DNA of 64,000 nt from an uncultured Pseudomonadota bacterium (GCA_903825645.1 CAIKBL010000007.1:50519-114518); one strand, 5' to 3'; positions 54,281 to 63,556 are shown, counted from the first letter of the stretch. The notes: generated from the sequence alone by a model not told the origin. Numbers and translations are program-made.

Positions 54281-55270
54281 TCAGAAACGCCTCTCGACTG
54301 CAAACATCGCTAGTCCATGCAACACATCCCGGTATTCGGAAGGTGGTATCACGTTCAAAGCGGTTTGGGCCTGAGCCGCTTCCCGTTCGGCGAGCGCGAG
54401 AGTGTATGTGATGGCTCCTGTTGATTCAATTGCCGCCGTGATCTCCGAAATGCGATCCCGTCCCCCTTGTTCGATCGCCGCACGGATGAGGACGGCCTGT
54501 GTGGGGGTCCCCTGCCACATGGCGTAGAGGAGTGGCAGGGTCGGTTTGCCCTCTGCCAGGTCATCGCCCAAGCTTTTCCCGAGTTGCGTACTGTCCGCGC
54601 AATAATCCAATGCGTCATCGACTAACTGGAAGGCAGTGCCGAGGTGGCGACCATAAGCGGCGAGCGCGTTTTCGGCTATCGAACCGCCGCCGGCGATGAT
54701 CACCCCGAGCTGAGCCGCAGCCTCAAAAAGTTTGGCAGTCTTAAACCGGATAGTGTTGAGGTAACGCTGCTCGGAAATGTCTGGATCATGACAATTGACG
54801 AGCTGCATCACCTCGCCCTCCGCAATGACGTTCGTCGCGTCCGCCAAAATCTCCAAGATCCGCAGGTTCTGCAGCTCCACCATCATCTGGAACGCCCGTG
54901 AATAAAGGAAATCACCGACCAGCACACTCGCTGGGTTACCCCAGATAAAGTTCGCGGTCTCGCGTCCGCGACGCATTCGCGACGCATCGACAACATCATC
55001 ATGTAGGAGTGTCGCGGTATGGACCAGCTCGATAATAACCGCCACGTCGATGTGCTTGGTTCCGTTATGCCCCATGGCTTTGGCGGCCAATAGCGCCAGC
55101 GCGGGCCGCAAGCGCTTTCCGCCCCCAGAAATGATGTAGGTGCCGAGCTGGTTGATGAGCGTCACCTCTGATGCCAGGCGTGTGCGGATTCGACGGTCAA
55201 CTTCCGCCATATCCTCGCCCAGCAGTATTCGCAGGGTATCCAACGCCGAACTGGGGTTTTCTGTGTTCAA
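54281..55270 (-). CDS. ispB: polyprenyl diphosphate synthase (octaprenyl type)
   Basis: IspB makes the long isoprenoid tail of ubiquinone. The 329-residue protein has GGGKRLRPAL, the first Asp-rich motif in LLHDDVVDASRMRRG, and the second in FQLVDDALDYCAD, with the family's GNPASVLVGDFLYSRAF. It diverges from rplU-rpmA-obgE, the usual gammaproteobacterial arrangement. Chain length (C40) is inferred from family and cannot be read exactly. UbiK (4289-4543) is part of the same quinone pathway. Confidence 0.95.
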   Translation of the reverse strand: MNTENPSSALDTLRILLGEDMAEVDRRIRTRLASEVTLINQLGTYIISGGGKRLRPALALLAAKAMGHNGTKHIDVAVIIELVHTATLLHDDVVDASRMRRGRETANFIWGNPASVLVGDFLYSRAFQMMVELQNLRILEILADATNVIAEGEVMQLVNCHDPDISEQRYLNTIRFKTAKLFEAAAQLGVIIAGGGSIAENALAAYGRHLGTAFQLVDDALDYCADSTQLGKSLGDDLAEGKPTLPLLYAMWQGTPTQAVLIRAAIEQGGRDRISEITAAIESTGAITYTLALAEREAAQAQTALNVIPPSEYRDVLHGLAMFAVERRF

Positions 55271-55382
55271 ATCATTCCTCTCGCAGCGTCAGGATAATCC
55301 CGTACCACTGCTGACGTGGCACCAAATACGATGAAATCGGGGGGGCTACTGGATTCTCGTGTGGCCGCGCATTCGGTGAGGC

Positions 55383-55412
55383 TTGCGCCGCACTAGCCCG
55401 GACCATTAGAAT
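55383..55412 (+). promoter_or_regulatory. candidate sigma-70 promoter of rplU-rpmA
   Basis: TTGCGC (55383-55388) and TAGAAT (55407-55412) are spaced by 18 bases, a moderate match to the -35/-10 consensus. The predicted start is near 55419, about 45 bases before the rplU ATG. It lies in the divergent ispB-rplU region. Confidence 0.35.
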
Positions 55413-55463
55413 CCCGGTCCCCGTCGCGCCCGGCGCGCAAGATTACTTTAAGAGTTCCAGCCA

Positions 55464-55778
55464 ATGCACGCGATTATCAGGACTGGCGGTAAACAATACC
55501 GCGTAACCGAAGGCCAGACCCTCCGGATTGAATCCCTACCGGTCAACCCAGGTGATTCCATTGAGCTCAGTGATGTGCTCATGATTACGGATGCTGAGCA
55601 GACCCTTGTTGGCAATCCGCAGCTGAATGGCGCCAAGGTATTGGCGCTCGTCGTGGCCAACGGTCGCGGACCCAAGATTCGTATCGTCAAATTCCGGCGT
55701 CGTAAACATCATCGTAAACAGATGGGACACCGCCAGAATTACACTCAGGTTCAAATTACGAGCATCGTGAAAGGTTAG
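55464..55778 (+). CDS. rplU: 50S ribosomal protein L21 (bL21)
   Basis: bL21 is a 23S rRNA-binding protein. The 104-residue protein has the family start [14 protein letters not shown], then [17 protein letters not shown] and the C-terminal signature [23 protein letters not shown]. Length is standard. It is the first gene of the rplU-rpmA pair, followed by obgE, as in most proteobacteria; rpmA begins 5 bp after its stop. Confidence 0.98.
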   Translation: MHAIIRTGGKQYRVTEGQTLRIESLPVNPGDSIELSDVLMITDAEQTLVGNPQLNGAKVLALVVANGRGPKIRIVKFRRRKHHRKQMGHRQNYTQVQITSIVKG

Positions 55779-55783
55779 TCGCC

Positions 55784-56041
55784 ATGGCACATAAGAAAGC
55801 CGGGGGTAGTACTCGTAACGGTCGCGACTCCCAAGCAAAAAGATTGGGCGTGAAGCGTTTCGGGGGTGAGGTGGTTCAGTCGGGCAATATCATTGTCCGC
55901 CAGCGCGGGACGCGCTATCACGCGGGTTCCGGGGTGGATATCGGTCGTGACCATACGTTGTTTGCGGTGTCCGATGGACGCGTGGTCTTTCAGACCCGGG
56001 GTGCCGAGGGCCGTAAGTACGTGAGCGTCGTACCCGCCTAA
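55784..56041 (+). CDS. rpmA: 50S ribosomal protein L27 (bL27)
   Basis: bL27 lies near the peptidyl-transferase centre. The 85-residue protein starts [20 protein letters not shown], the invariant N-terminus that reaches the P-site tRNA, and continues with [20 protein letters not shown] and GRDHTLFAV. It follows rplU by 5 bp and is followed by a strong terminator at 56081-56108, so most transcripts of the ribosomal pair probably end there, before obgE. Confidence 0.98.
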   Translation: MAHKKAGGSTRNGRDSQAKRLGVKRFGGEVVQSGNIIVRQRGTRYHAGSGVDIGRDHTLFAVSDGRVVFQTRGAEGRKYVSVVPA

Positions 56042-56080
56042 AAATTTTTGGAAACGCTCATCCCACCGATGTGTGAATTG

Positions 56081-56108
56081 AAACCCCGTCCATGACGGGG
56101 TTTTTTGT
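56081..56108 (+). terminator. rho-independent terminator after rpmA
   Basis: AACCCCGTC (56082-56090) and GACGGGGTT (56094-56102) form a perfect 9-bp stem with loop CAT, followed by a T-run (TTTTTTGTTT). This is a textbook intrinsic terminator for rplU-rpmA, 40 bases after the rpmA stop. Confidence 0.95.
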
Positions 56109-56170
56109 TTAACGCGACGATTTTCCTTTCGCGGGAGAATTGACGCTGCCTTGAGAGAGAAACGAGTGAC

Positions 56171-57229
56171 ATGAAGTTCACCGACGAAGCTGTCATTACC
56201 GTCCATTCCGGTAAGGGAGGTGATGGTTGCCTGAGTTTCCGTCGCGAGAAATTCATTGAGTTCGGCGGGCCGGACGGGGGCTACGGTGGGGATGGTGGTA
56301 ACGTCCATATCGTGGCCACAGGTCATCTGAATACATTGGTCGACTTTCGTCATCGCCGCAGTTTTAAAGCCGGTAATGGGCAACCAGGTGCGGGCCGCGA
56401 CCGAATCGGGAGATCTGGCGATGACCTCGACATCGAGGTGCCTGTTGGAACCGTTGTCCGGGATCTGGAAACGGGCGAGTTGTTAGGCGATCTGACCGCA
56501 GACGGCAGTCGAATCTTGGTCGCTAAGGGCGGGTTTCATGGCTTCGGCAACGCACATTTCAAAAGCAGCACCAACCGAGCTCCCCGCCGCATCACCAAGG
56601 GTATGCCGGCGGAGAGTCGGCGGCTTAAGCTCGAATTAAAATTGCTGGCAGATGTCGGCTTGCTCGGCCTGCCGAACGCCGGAAAATCAACGTTGATTAG
56701 CCGTATTTCGGCCGCCCGGCCGAAGGTCGCCGATTATCCATTCACCACCCTCCAGCCCGTGCTAGGCGTGGTGGTCAGTGGGCCGGACCGCAGTTTTGTG
56801 GTGGCCGATATCCCGGGCATCATCGAAGGCGCTGCCGAAGGCGCAGGGCTCGGTCTGCAGTTTCTGCGACATGTCGAACGGACCCGAATCCTGTTGCACA
56901 TGCTGGATGTCTCGGAGCTCGATCCCGAACGCGATCCCAAAACCGATTTTGTGACTGTCACCCGGGAGCTGAAAAAACATAGTCGAAAGCTGAGTACACG
57001 CGAGCGTTGGCTGGTCCTAAACAAGATTGATGCACTCAGTCCGGAGAAGCGCGGTCAAGACTGGCAGCAGCTGGCGCGTCGGTTACGCTGGAAGGGGCCG
57101 ATTTTTGCCATTTCAGGTGCCACCGGTGAAGGTTGTAAAGAGCTCGTGCAGGCACTGGAGCGCCGTCTTCAGGAGCAGCGCAATGAGGCAGCTGAGGTTG
57201 CTGCTGCCCCTATGCGGCCGCCGGGATGA
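56171..57229 (+). CDS. obgE: GTPase ObgE/CgtA
   Basis: ObgE is an essential GTPase involved in 50S maturation and stress responses. The 352-residue protein has the glycine-rich Obg fold (GKGGDGCLSFRREKF, GGDGGNVHIVA), G1 GLPNAGKST (about 166-174), G2/G3 in YPFTTLQP and DIPGIIEGA, and G4 NKID. It follows the rpmA terminator by about 60 bp and ends in an ATGA overlap with proB. Length is typical. Confidence 0.98.
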   Translation: MKFTDEAVITVHSGKGGDGCLSFRREKFIEFGGPDGGYGGDGGNVHIVATGHLNTLVDFRHRRSFKAGNGQPGAGRDRIGRSGDDLDIEVPVGTVVRDLETGELLGDLTADGSRILVAKGGFHGFGNAHFKSSTNRAPRRITKGMPAESRRLKLELKLLADVGLLGLPNAGKSTLISRISAARPKVADYPFTTLQPVLGVVVSGPDRSFVVADIPGIIEGAAEGAGLGLQFLRHVERTRILLHMLDVSELDPERDPKTDFVTVTRELKKHSRKLSTRERWLVLNKIDALSPEKRGQDWQQLARRLRWKGPIFAISGATGEGCKELVQALERRLQEQRNEAAEVAAAPMRPPG

Positions 57230-58365
57230 GTGAACCACCGCTGCGGCGATCTTCCAGCGCAGCCGTAAATGCCCGACGCTGGGTCGTCAAGATTGGCTCC
57301 GCACTGACGACGAGTGACGGGGCGGGTCTGAACGCGGCGTCAATCGGCGACTGGGCGAGTCAGGTGGCCGAGATCAAAAAGGCAGGACACGACGTCGTTA
57401 TCGTCACGTCGGGTGCGGTAGCCGAAGGTGCAGTTAGGCTAGGCTGGCAGGAAAGACCGCGTGCGCTCCATCAGCTGCAGGCCGCCGCAGCGGTCGGTCA
57501 GATGGGGCTTGTGCGGGTCTGGGAACTCGCGTTTCGCGACCACGGCTGCATTGCCGCACAAATTCTGCTGACTCACGAGGATGTCGCCAATCGCGAGCGC
57601 TACCTGAATGCCCGGAGTACGCTTTGGACGTTGTTGCAATATGGCGTGGTCCCTGTCATCAACGAGAACGATACGGTGGCCACCGAAGAAATCAAACTCG
57701 GCGACAACGATACCTTGGCCGGACTGGTCAGCAACCTCATTGACGCCGATCTGATGGTGATCCTGACCGATCAGCAGGGGCTCATGACCGCAGACCCGCG
57801 TACCCACCCCGATGCGCAATTGATCGAACGCGCCGATCTGGAAGATCCCCATCTGATCGCGATCGCGGGGGAGGGCGGCACTTGGGGACGGGGAGGAATG
57901 CGCACCAAGGTGAGCGCGGCGCGTCTCGCGGCGCGGTCTGCGACTTCGACTGTCATCGCTAATGGACGTCGGGCGAATGTGCTGGTCGATCTGGCTAACG
58001 GGGAGTCGGTGGGCACCTTGCTTGAAGCACCGCCAACAAAGCAGGCGGCGCGGAAACAGTGGTTAGGGAGCACGGTGCACGCCCGCGGCATCCTTATTCT
58101 CGACGCGGGGGCATGCCGCGTCCTGCGAGGGCAAGGTCGGAGTCTATTGCCGGTGGGGGTGTTAGGGGTGGAGGGTGACTTTGCGCGCGGAGAGCTGGTC
58201 TCCTGTACCGATTCGGACGGTCGCGAAATTGCCCGGGGCCTGTCCAATTACAGCGCGGCCGAAGTCTCTAGAATCAAGGGGTTGGCAACAGCTCGGGTTG
58301 AATCAGTTCTCGGCTACTCACATGAGCCTGAACTCATCCACCGAGACAACTTGGTGTTGTTGTAA
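57226..58365 (+). CDS. proB: glutamate 5-kinase
   Basis: ProB phosphorylates glutamate in the first step of proline synthesis. The 379-residue protein has the amino-acid kinase domain (RRWVVKIGSALTT, VTSGAVAEGAVRLG, PVINENDTVATEEIKLGDNDTLAGLVS, ILTDQQGLMTADPR) and a C-terminal PUA domain (about 285-375). Its ATG overlaps the obgE stop (ATGA), so translation is coupled; obgE-proB is a conserved order. proA is not adjacent. Confidence 0.97.
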   Translation: MSEPPLRRSSSAAVNARRWVVKIGSALTTSDGAGLNAASIGDWASQVAEIKKAGHDVVIVTSGAVAEGAVRLGWQERPRALHQLQAAAAVGQMGLVRVWELAFRDHGCIAAQILLTHEDVANRERYLNARSTLWTLLQYGVVPVINENDTVATEEIKLGDNDTLAGLVSNLIDADLMVILTDQQGLMTADPRTHPDAQLIERADLEDPHLIAIAGEGGTWGRGGMRTKVSAARLAARSATSTVIANGRRANVLVDLANGESVGTLLEAPPTKQAARKQWLGSTVHARGILILDAGACRVLRGQGRSLLPVGVLGVEGDFARGELVSCTDSDGREIARGLSNYSAAEVSRIKGLATARVESVLGYSHEPELIHRDNLVLL

Positions 58366-58407
58366 CCACGCCCTGTCAAACCGTTGGGTTTGGTGACTAC
58401 GCGGTGA

Positions 58408-58434
58408 GCCGAGGGGGTGAGAGACCCCTTCGGC
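58408..58434. terminator. GC-rich hairpin between convergent proB and rpsT
   Basis: GCCGAGGGGG and CCCCTTCGGC form a ten-pair stem (one G-T pair) with a short loop between the ends of proB and rpsT, which converge here. There is no T-run on either side, so it could act with Rho or simply protect 3' ends; as an intrinsic terminator it is weak. Confidence 0.45.
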
Positions 58435-58452
58435 AGAAACGTTCAAGCGCGA

Positions 58453-58716
58453 TCAGGCCATCGCCATAATGCGCGTATTCAGGCGTGACTTGTGGCGCGA
58501 GGCCTTATTTTTGTGCACCAGTGCAGTTTTCGACATTTTGTCGATAATGGGCACTGCAGCCGCATAGGCGGCCTTGGCGGCATCTTTATCACCTGATTCG
58601 ATCGCTTTAACGACCTGCTTCAAGCGTGTACGAAACTGGGACTTTCGGCTGGCGTTGTGCAGGCGCCGCCGCTCGGATTGTCTGACACGTTTACGTGCCT
58701 GGGCGGTATTGGCCAA
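58453..58716 (-). CDS. rpsT: 30S ribosomal protein S20 (bS20)
   Basis: bS20 binds 16S rRNA. The 87-residue basic protein has MANTAQARKRVRQSERRRLHN, the usual three-helix pattern and the C-terminal TALVHKNKASRHKSRLN. It is transcribed away from murJ, the standard gammaproteobacterial layout, with about 217 bp between their starts. It converges with proB across a GC-rich hairpin. Confidence 0.98.
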   Translation of the reverse strand: MANTAQARKRVRQSERRRLHNASRKSQFRTRLKQVVKAIESGDKDAAKAAYAAAVPIIDKMSKTALVHKNKASRHKSRLNTRIMAMA

Positions 58717-58933
58717 GTTGGGCTCCGTCGGGACAGTAGTTGGAAGGGGGTGGAATATGCGTGCTTACTGCACGAGTGTCAATCCCATCCTAGCGGTCCA
58801 AGCCAACGGAGCGTGGCGACGTGGGGCTACGCGATCGGACAACAGGCGTAGCCGCAGCCATCATGGGGCGAGCGGAAGCGCATGTTCGACGATAAGCTCG
58901 ACTATAATCGCCCGGCCCCGATTGGGGGCGCTT

Positions 58934-60505
58934 ATGCCACGCCGGAGGCGTTTTCCCCTGAGCAAAAATCTGCTGCGCTCGACCATGCTGGTGGGGCAGA
59001 TGACCCTTGTCTCGCGGATCCTCGGTCTGGTGCGCGACTCGGTGATCGCCGCCGTATTCGGTGCATCCCATGAAACGGATGCTTTTTTCGTTGCTTTCCG
59101 CATTCCGAATTTGTTCCGACGGTTATTTGCAGAAGGTGCTTTTTCCCAGGCATTCGTCCCAGTACTGGGCGCCTATAAGGCGCAGAAAACGTCGGAGGAG
59201 ACTCGCGCGCTCACTAACGCAGTCACAGGAGTGCTCGCCGTCATCCTGTTGCTGGTGACGGTCGCAGGGGTGCTTGCCGCGCCCGTCGTGGTGGCGGCGG
59301 CGGCGCCAGGGTTTCTCAAGGATCCCGATCGGTTCCGGCTGAGCGTCACGTTACTGCGATTAACCTTTCCTTATCTGCTGTTTATCGCGCTGACGGCGCT
59401 GCTTGCCGGCATCCTGAATACCTATCGGCACTTCGCTATTCCGGCCTTTACGCCCACGTTGTTGAACGTGGCGATCATCGGTTGTGCCGTGTGGCTGGCG
59501 CCCCACCTTGCACAACCGATCATGGCGCTGGCCGTCGGGGTCCTGGTGGGTGGGATACTCCAACTTAGCTTGCAGATTGTTGCCGCCCACCGGGCGGGTA
59601 TTCTGCCGCGACCCCGCTGGAACCCTGCACACCCTGGCGTACAGCGAATCTTGCGTCTGATGTTACCTGCTGTGTTCGGGGTATCCGTCGCTCAGTTGAA
59701 TTTTCTGGTCGATACCTTGATCGCCTCGTTTCTCCGGGAGGGCAGTATTTCGTGGTTGTATTTCTCGGATCGCTTGATGGAGTTCCCACTGGGGATTTTT
59801 GGCGTTGCATTGGGTACCGTTATTCTTCCGAGCCTATCTGAGCACCACGCGGTGGGCGATGATGTGCTGTTCTCTGACACGCTGGACTGGAGTTTGCGGT
59901 TGGTGCTGCTTATCACCATCCCGTCCGCAGTCGGTCTCGCGGTGATGGCAGGACCGATCCTGAGTACCCTTTTCCAATATGGGCGTATGAGTGAGCTAGA
60001 TGTCATTATGTCCGCGAGGAGCTTGGTAACCTATGCCTTCGGGTTGAGTGGATTCATCCTCGTCAAGGTCTTGGCACCCGGATTTTTTTCGCGGCAGGAC
60101 GTCCGTACGCCGGTCAAAATTGGGGTAGTCGCTTTGGTGAGTAATTTTGTTCTCAACCTCGCGCTGGTGGTGCCAATGCAGCATGCGGGGCTCGCCCTCG
60201 CCACTTCTATTGCGGCGTTTATCAATGCCGGCTGTCTGCTCCATATCCTACGCAAACGGCAGATCTATCGGCCTAGGCCCGGGTGGAGGCTTTTCCTTGC
60301 ACGGTTATCGCTCGCTGCCGCCGGCATGGCGCTCCTCATGAACAGGCTGGATTATAGTCAGTCGCAGTGGACCGACTGGCACATGGCGGCCCGGGCGCTA
60401 CATCTCGGTCCCCTGATCCTCTTCGGCATCGTCGCGTACGCAAGCTTGTGCTTTATTTTTGGATTACGTCCTCAGCATGTGGCGCAGCCGGGACCGAGGC
60501 TATAA
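58934..60505 (+). CDS. murJ: lipid II flippase MurJ
   Basis: MurJ flips lipid II across the inner membrane for peptidoglycan synthesis. The 523-residue protein has about fourteen hydrophobic helices and the family segments STMLVGQMTLVSRILGLVRD, GASHETDAFFVAFRIPNLFRRLFAEGAFSQAFVP and FPLGIFGVALGTVILPSLS. The open frame extends far upstream (58574) over rpsT, but the ATG at 58934, preceded by GGGGG at about six bases, gives the usual MurJ length. ribF follows. Confidence 0.96.
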   Translation: MPRRRRFPLSKNLLRSTMLVGQMTLVSRILGLVRDSVIAAVFGASHETDAFFVAFRIPNLFRRLFAEGAFSQAFVPVLGAYKAQKTSEETRALTNAVTGVLAVILLLVTVAGVLAAPVVVAAAAPGFLKDPDRFRLSVTLLRLTFPYLLFIALTALLAGILNTYRHFAIPAFTPTLLNVAIIGCAVWLAPHLAQPIMALAVGVLVGGILQLSLQIVAAHRAGILPRPRWNPAHPGVQRILRLMLPAVFGVSVAQLNFLVDTLIASFLREGSISWLYFSDRLMEFPLGIFGVALGTVILPSLSEHHAVGDDVLFSDTLDWSLRLVLLITIPSAVGLAVMAGPILSTLFQYGRMSELDVIMSARSLVTYAFGLSGFILVKVLAPGFFSRQDVRTPVKIGVVALVSNFVLNLALVVPMQHAGLALATSIAAFINAGCLLHILRKRQIYRPRPGWRLFLARLSLAAAGMALLMNRLDYSQSQWTDWHMAARALHLGPLILFGIVAYASLCFIFGLRPQHVAQPGPRL

Positions 60506-60539
60506 TCTCACCGTTCCTAATTTCGAACTTCGCGCGCGT

Positions 60540-61475
60540 ATGCAGATTATTCGAGGCCTCCATAATGTTCGACCACATCATCGCGGATGTGTGGCCAGTA
60601 TCGGCAATTTCGATGGTGTTCATCTGGGGCATCAGTCCGTCATCAAGAAACTGATCGAGCTCGCACATGCAAGCGGACTGCCGGCAACGATTATTGTGTT
60701 TGAGCCTCAGCCCGCGGAGTACTTTAGGGAAGATGAGAGTCCGACCCGGCTCAATACGCTCCGCGATAAATGCCTGTTGCTCGCCCAGTACGGGGTTGAC
60801 CGCTTGGTCGTGCTGCGCTTCGATGCGCAGCTTGCTGCCCTTACTGCCGCTCAATTTATCGAGGGCTTTCTGGTTAACGGCCTCGGGATCAAGGGGCTGA
60901 TCGTCGGTGACGACTTCAAATTTGGATGTGACCGCGGAGGAGATTTTTCCACGCTGCAACATTTTGCCAAAAAATATAACTTTAAAGTCGACTACACGGG
61001 GTCCTTTCTCGCACATGATATGCGGGCTAGCAGTACTCGGGTGCGGATCGCGCTCATGGAGGGGGATTTCCGCATGGCGACGGAATTACTCGGACATCCT
61101 TTCGTGATCTCCGGACGTGTAGTCCACGGTAACAAGAACGGTCGCGCGATGGGGTTCGCAACGGCAAACCTCAATCTCGCCCGACGGCGTTCGCCGCTGC
61201 ACGGTATTTTCGCCGCTTGGGTACATGGTGTTCGCGCAACCCGCTGGCCCGGGGTCGCTTATGTCGGAACCCGCCCCATTATCGACGGTCAGAAATGGGT
61301 CCTCGAGGTACATCTGCTGGATTACGACGAAAATTGTTACGGTCGTCATATTGCTGTCGATTTTGTGGATCGACTGCGTGGTGACTTACCGTTCACGAGT
61401 TTCGACGCCCTCGCTAGGCAGATTGAAGTGGACTGCGTCCACGCTCGTGAAATTTTGGCGCACGCGCCCGGATGA
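60540..61475 (+). CDS. ribF: bifunctional riboflavin kinase / FAD synthetase
   Basis: RibF makes FMN and then FAD. The protein (311 residues from ATG 60540) has the nucleotidyltransferase motif GNFDGVHLGHQ, VVGDDFKFG and SSTRVRIALMEGD, then the kinase part with GRAMGFATANL, GVAYVGTRP and EVHLLDYDENCYGR. A TATAAT at 60501-60506, at the end of murJ, may be a -10 element. The stop overlaps lspA by 4 bp. In most gammaproteobacteria ileS lies between ribF and lspA, but here it is missing. FAD is needed by the BVMO and GlcE proteins. Confidence 0.96.
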   Translation: MQIIRGLHNVRPHHRGCVASIGNFDGVHLGHQSVIKKLIELAHASGLPATIIVFEPQPAEYFREDESPTRLNTLRDKCLLLAQYGVDRLVVLRFDAQLAALTAAQFIEGFLVNGLGIKGLIVGDDFKFGCDRGGDFSTLQHFAKKYNFKVDYTGSFLAHDMRASSTRVRIALMEGDFRMATELLGHPFVISGRVVHGNKNGRAMGFATANLNLARRRSPLHGIFAAWVHGVRATRWPGVAYVGTRPIIDGQKWVLEVHLLDYDENCYGRHIAVDFVDRLRGDLPFTSFDALARQIEVDCVHAREILAHAPG

Positions 61476-61990
61476 ATCAGGACGCGTATTCTTCGCGCAA
61501 TTGGTTTGTGTTGTCGGCGGTTGTCGTCTGTCTTGATCAGTTAAGCAAGCTCGCCGCAACCCACTGGTTGGAATTCAACAATCCGCTGCCGGTTTTGCCT
61601 TGCCTCAATCTGACGTTGCTGTACAACCCGGGCGCCGCCTTCAGCTTTCTGGCGGGTGCTACAGGATGGCAGCGCTGGTTTTTTGCTCTTCTTGCGCTGG
61701 CTGTGAGTGGCTATTTGAGTCGATTGCTGCGCGATCCGAACGGTGGTTCGTGGACCTATCGGGCCGGTCTTGGCTTTATTCTTGGCGGTGCCCTCGGTAA
61801 CCTGATAGATCGCGTGCATCCCGGACAGGTAATCGATTTCATCCAAGTTTACTACCGATCATGGTATTTTCCCGCCTTCAACCTCGCGGATTCTGCTATC
61901 ACGCTTGGTGCCGCGCTTTTTATGTTGAGCGCGTTTGACGGAAGACACTCGCCTGTTGCTACGAAGGTGCCGCGGGGAGGCGTACAATGA
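61472..61990 (+). CDS. lspA: lipoprotein signal peptidase
   Basis: LspA cleaves the signal peptide before the lipidated cysteine, after Lgt. The 172-residue protein has four hydrophobic helices, CLDQLSKLAA, LLYNPGAAFSFLAG, the catalytic aspartates in GNLIDRVHPGQVIDFI and FNLADSAI. It overlaps ribF by 4 bp (ATGA). It is usually flanked by ileS and fkpB, both absent here; ispH follows directly after 64 bp. Confidence 0.97.
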   Translation: MNQDAYSSRNWFVLSAVVVCLDQLSKLAATHWLEFNNPLPVLPCLNLTLLYNPGAAFSFLAGATGWQRWFFALLALAVSGYLSRLLRDPNGGSWTYRAGLGFILGGALGNLIDRVHPGQVIDFIQVYYRSWYFPAFNLADSAITLGAALFMLSAFDGRHSPVATKVPRGGVQ

Positions 61991-62054
61991 CAGGTATAGG
62001 TCACTTTCAATCCCGGGTCTGCCGCCCGACAGCTGAATAACAGGAAGTATTGCA

Positions 62055-63011
62055 ATGGAAATCCATTTAGCTAATCCGCGCGGATTCTGCGCGGGCGTCG
62101 ATAGGGCCATCGGGATCGTTGAACGAGCACTCGACATCTTCGGGGCACCGGTTTATGTCCGGCATGAGGTTGTGCATAACAAATATGTAGTGGATGGTTT
62201 GCGCACCAAAGGGGCGGTTTTCGTGGACGAGCTTGATGAAGTTCCGGATGACGCGACCGTGATCTTCAGTGCGCATGGTGTCGCCAAGGCAGTTCGGGAG
62301 GAGGCGGCACGTCGCAAGTTACGGGTATTCGACGCGATCTGTCCGTTGGTAACCAAAGTCCACATGGAGGTAGGGCACTATCAGCAAGAAGGGCGCGAGT
62401 GCATTTTGATTGGTCACGCAGGACATCCCGAAGTAGAGGGTACGCTCGGCCAGTATCGAGCCCGTAAGGGGCGAGGGGGCATGTATCTTGTGGAATCCGT
62501 GGATGATGTGCTCAAGCTGGAGGTGAAAGATCCTTCTTTTCTCGCGTTCGTGACGCAGACTACGCTGTCGATGGATGATACGGCGGTCATTATTGACGCT
62601 CTGCGCAAGCGTTTTCCTAAGATTGTGGGGCCCAAAAAAGAAGACATTTGCTATGCAACGCAGAACCGCCAGGACGCGGTCAAAACGCTGCTCGGTAGTT
62701 GCGATCTCATACTCGTCGTTGGCTCGCAGACGAGTTCGAACTCGACTCGCCTCAAGGAGATTGCCGAAAAACAGGGAATTGCCGCGTATCTCATCGATAA
62801 TGCAGATGAAATTCAGCAGCACTGGCTTACTGACAAGCGTAGCGTCGGCGTGACAGCTGGTGCCTCGGCGCCGGAAGTGTTAGTAGAGCAAGTGGTGGCA
62901 AGACTCAAGCAATGGGGTGGGCTCGCTGTAAACGAAGTCCCGGGCATTAAAGAGCAAGTTGTTTTCAGCCTGCCCCGCGAATTGGTTCGCGCAGCAGACA
63001 ATGCCGCATGA
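62055..63011 (+). CDS. ispH: 4-hydroxy-3-methylbut-2-enyl diphosphate reductase
   Basis: IspH (LytB) makes IPP and DMAPP in the last MEP step with an iron-sulfur cluster. The 318-residue protein has the cluster cysteines in [23 protein letters not shown] and [10 protein letters not shown], the active-site [11 protein letters not shown] and [12 protein letters not shown], and [10 protein letters not shown]. It is near lspA as in E. coli, with fkpB missing between them. It works with Dxs and IspG seen in this window. Confidence 0.97.
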   Translation: MEIHLANPRGFCAGVDRAIGIVERALDIFGAPVYVRHEVVHNKYVVDGLRTKGAVFVDELDEVPDDATVIFSAHGVAKAVREEAARRKLRVFDAICPLVTKVHMEVGHYQQEGRECILIGHAGHPEVEGTLGQYRARKGRGGMYLVESVDDVLKLEVKDPSFLAFVTQTTLSMDDTAVIIDALRKRFPKIVGPKKEDICYATQNRQDAVKTLLGSCDLILVVGSQTSSNSTRLKEIAEKQGIAAYLIDNADEIQQHWLTDKRSVGVTAGASAPEVLVEQVVARLKQWGGLAVNEVPGIKEQVVFSLPRELVRAADNAA

Positions 63012-63088
63012 AGAAACGCATGTTGGGGACTGGGGATAGACGCGTTTAGAGCCTTCTGTTCCGGCAAGCACCGACAACTCAGGGACGG

Positions 63089-63118
63089 TTGGCCCGCGTT
63101 CTCCCTGTGCCGTATACT
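63089..63118 (+). promoter_or_regulatory. candidate promoter of the Fur-family gene
   Basis: TTGGCC (63089-63094) and TATACT (63113-63118) are 18 bases apart. The ATG at 63125 begins six bases after the -10 element and there is no Shine-Dalgarno sequence, so transcription may start at the ATG, giving a leaderless mRNA. Confidence 0.4.
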
Positions 63119-63124
63119 CGGCCT

Positions 63125-63556
63125 ATGATGAGTTCATCCACGTCCCCTCCTCGTACTAAAGCGGAAATTGCCGAGCTGTTAGGCGCGCGCGATATCTTGC
63201 CGACGGCACAACGGGTAGAGCTTGCGGCGCTCCTCCTGGCGACCCAACAGCATCTTTCGGCTGAGCAGGTGATGTCCCGAGCCAAAATTGCCGGCTTGGT
63301 GGTTTCCAAGGCAACGGTCTACAACACGCTTGGTTTGTTTGTGGAACGGGGCATTGTTCGTGAAGTCATCGTCGATTCAGCCCGAGTCTTTTATGACTCT
63401 AATACCGATCCGCACTACCATTTCTACAATGTAGACGACGGCACGTTAGGAGACGTCGCTACAGTTCATGTCCCCATTGAACAACTTCCAACACCACCGG
63501 CGGGAACGGTCACCACAGGGGTAGACATCGTAATCCGCATCCGCAACCGTCCCTGA
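63125..63556 (+). CDS. Fur-family regulator, Irr-like
   Basis: A 143-residue ferric-uptake-regulator family protein. The N-terminal winged helix is clear: LPTAQRVELAALLL, LSAEQVMSRA and SKATVYNTLGLFVERGIV. The C-terminal part has DPHYHFYNVDDGTLGDV, a His-x-His motif resembling the H-H-F region of Irr, and lacks the C-x2-C zinc motifs of Fur/Zur/PerR. It ends in GVDIVIRIRNR as Irr-like proteins do. Irr regulates iron and heme genes in alphaproteobacteria, and heme can trigger its decay; whether heme or metal is sensed here is unknown. It may be leaderless. Confidence 0.85.
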   Translation: MMSSSTSPPRTKAEIAELLGARDILPTAQRVELAALLLATQQHLSAEQVMSRAKIAGLVVSKATVYNTLGLFVERGIVREVIVDSARVFYDSNTDPHYHFYNVDDGTLGDVATVHVPIEQLPTPPAGTVTTGVDIVIRIRNRP

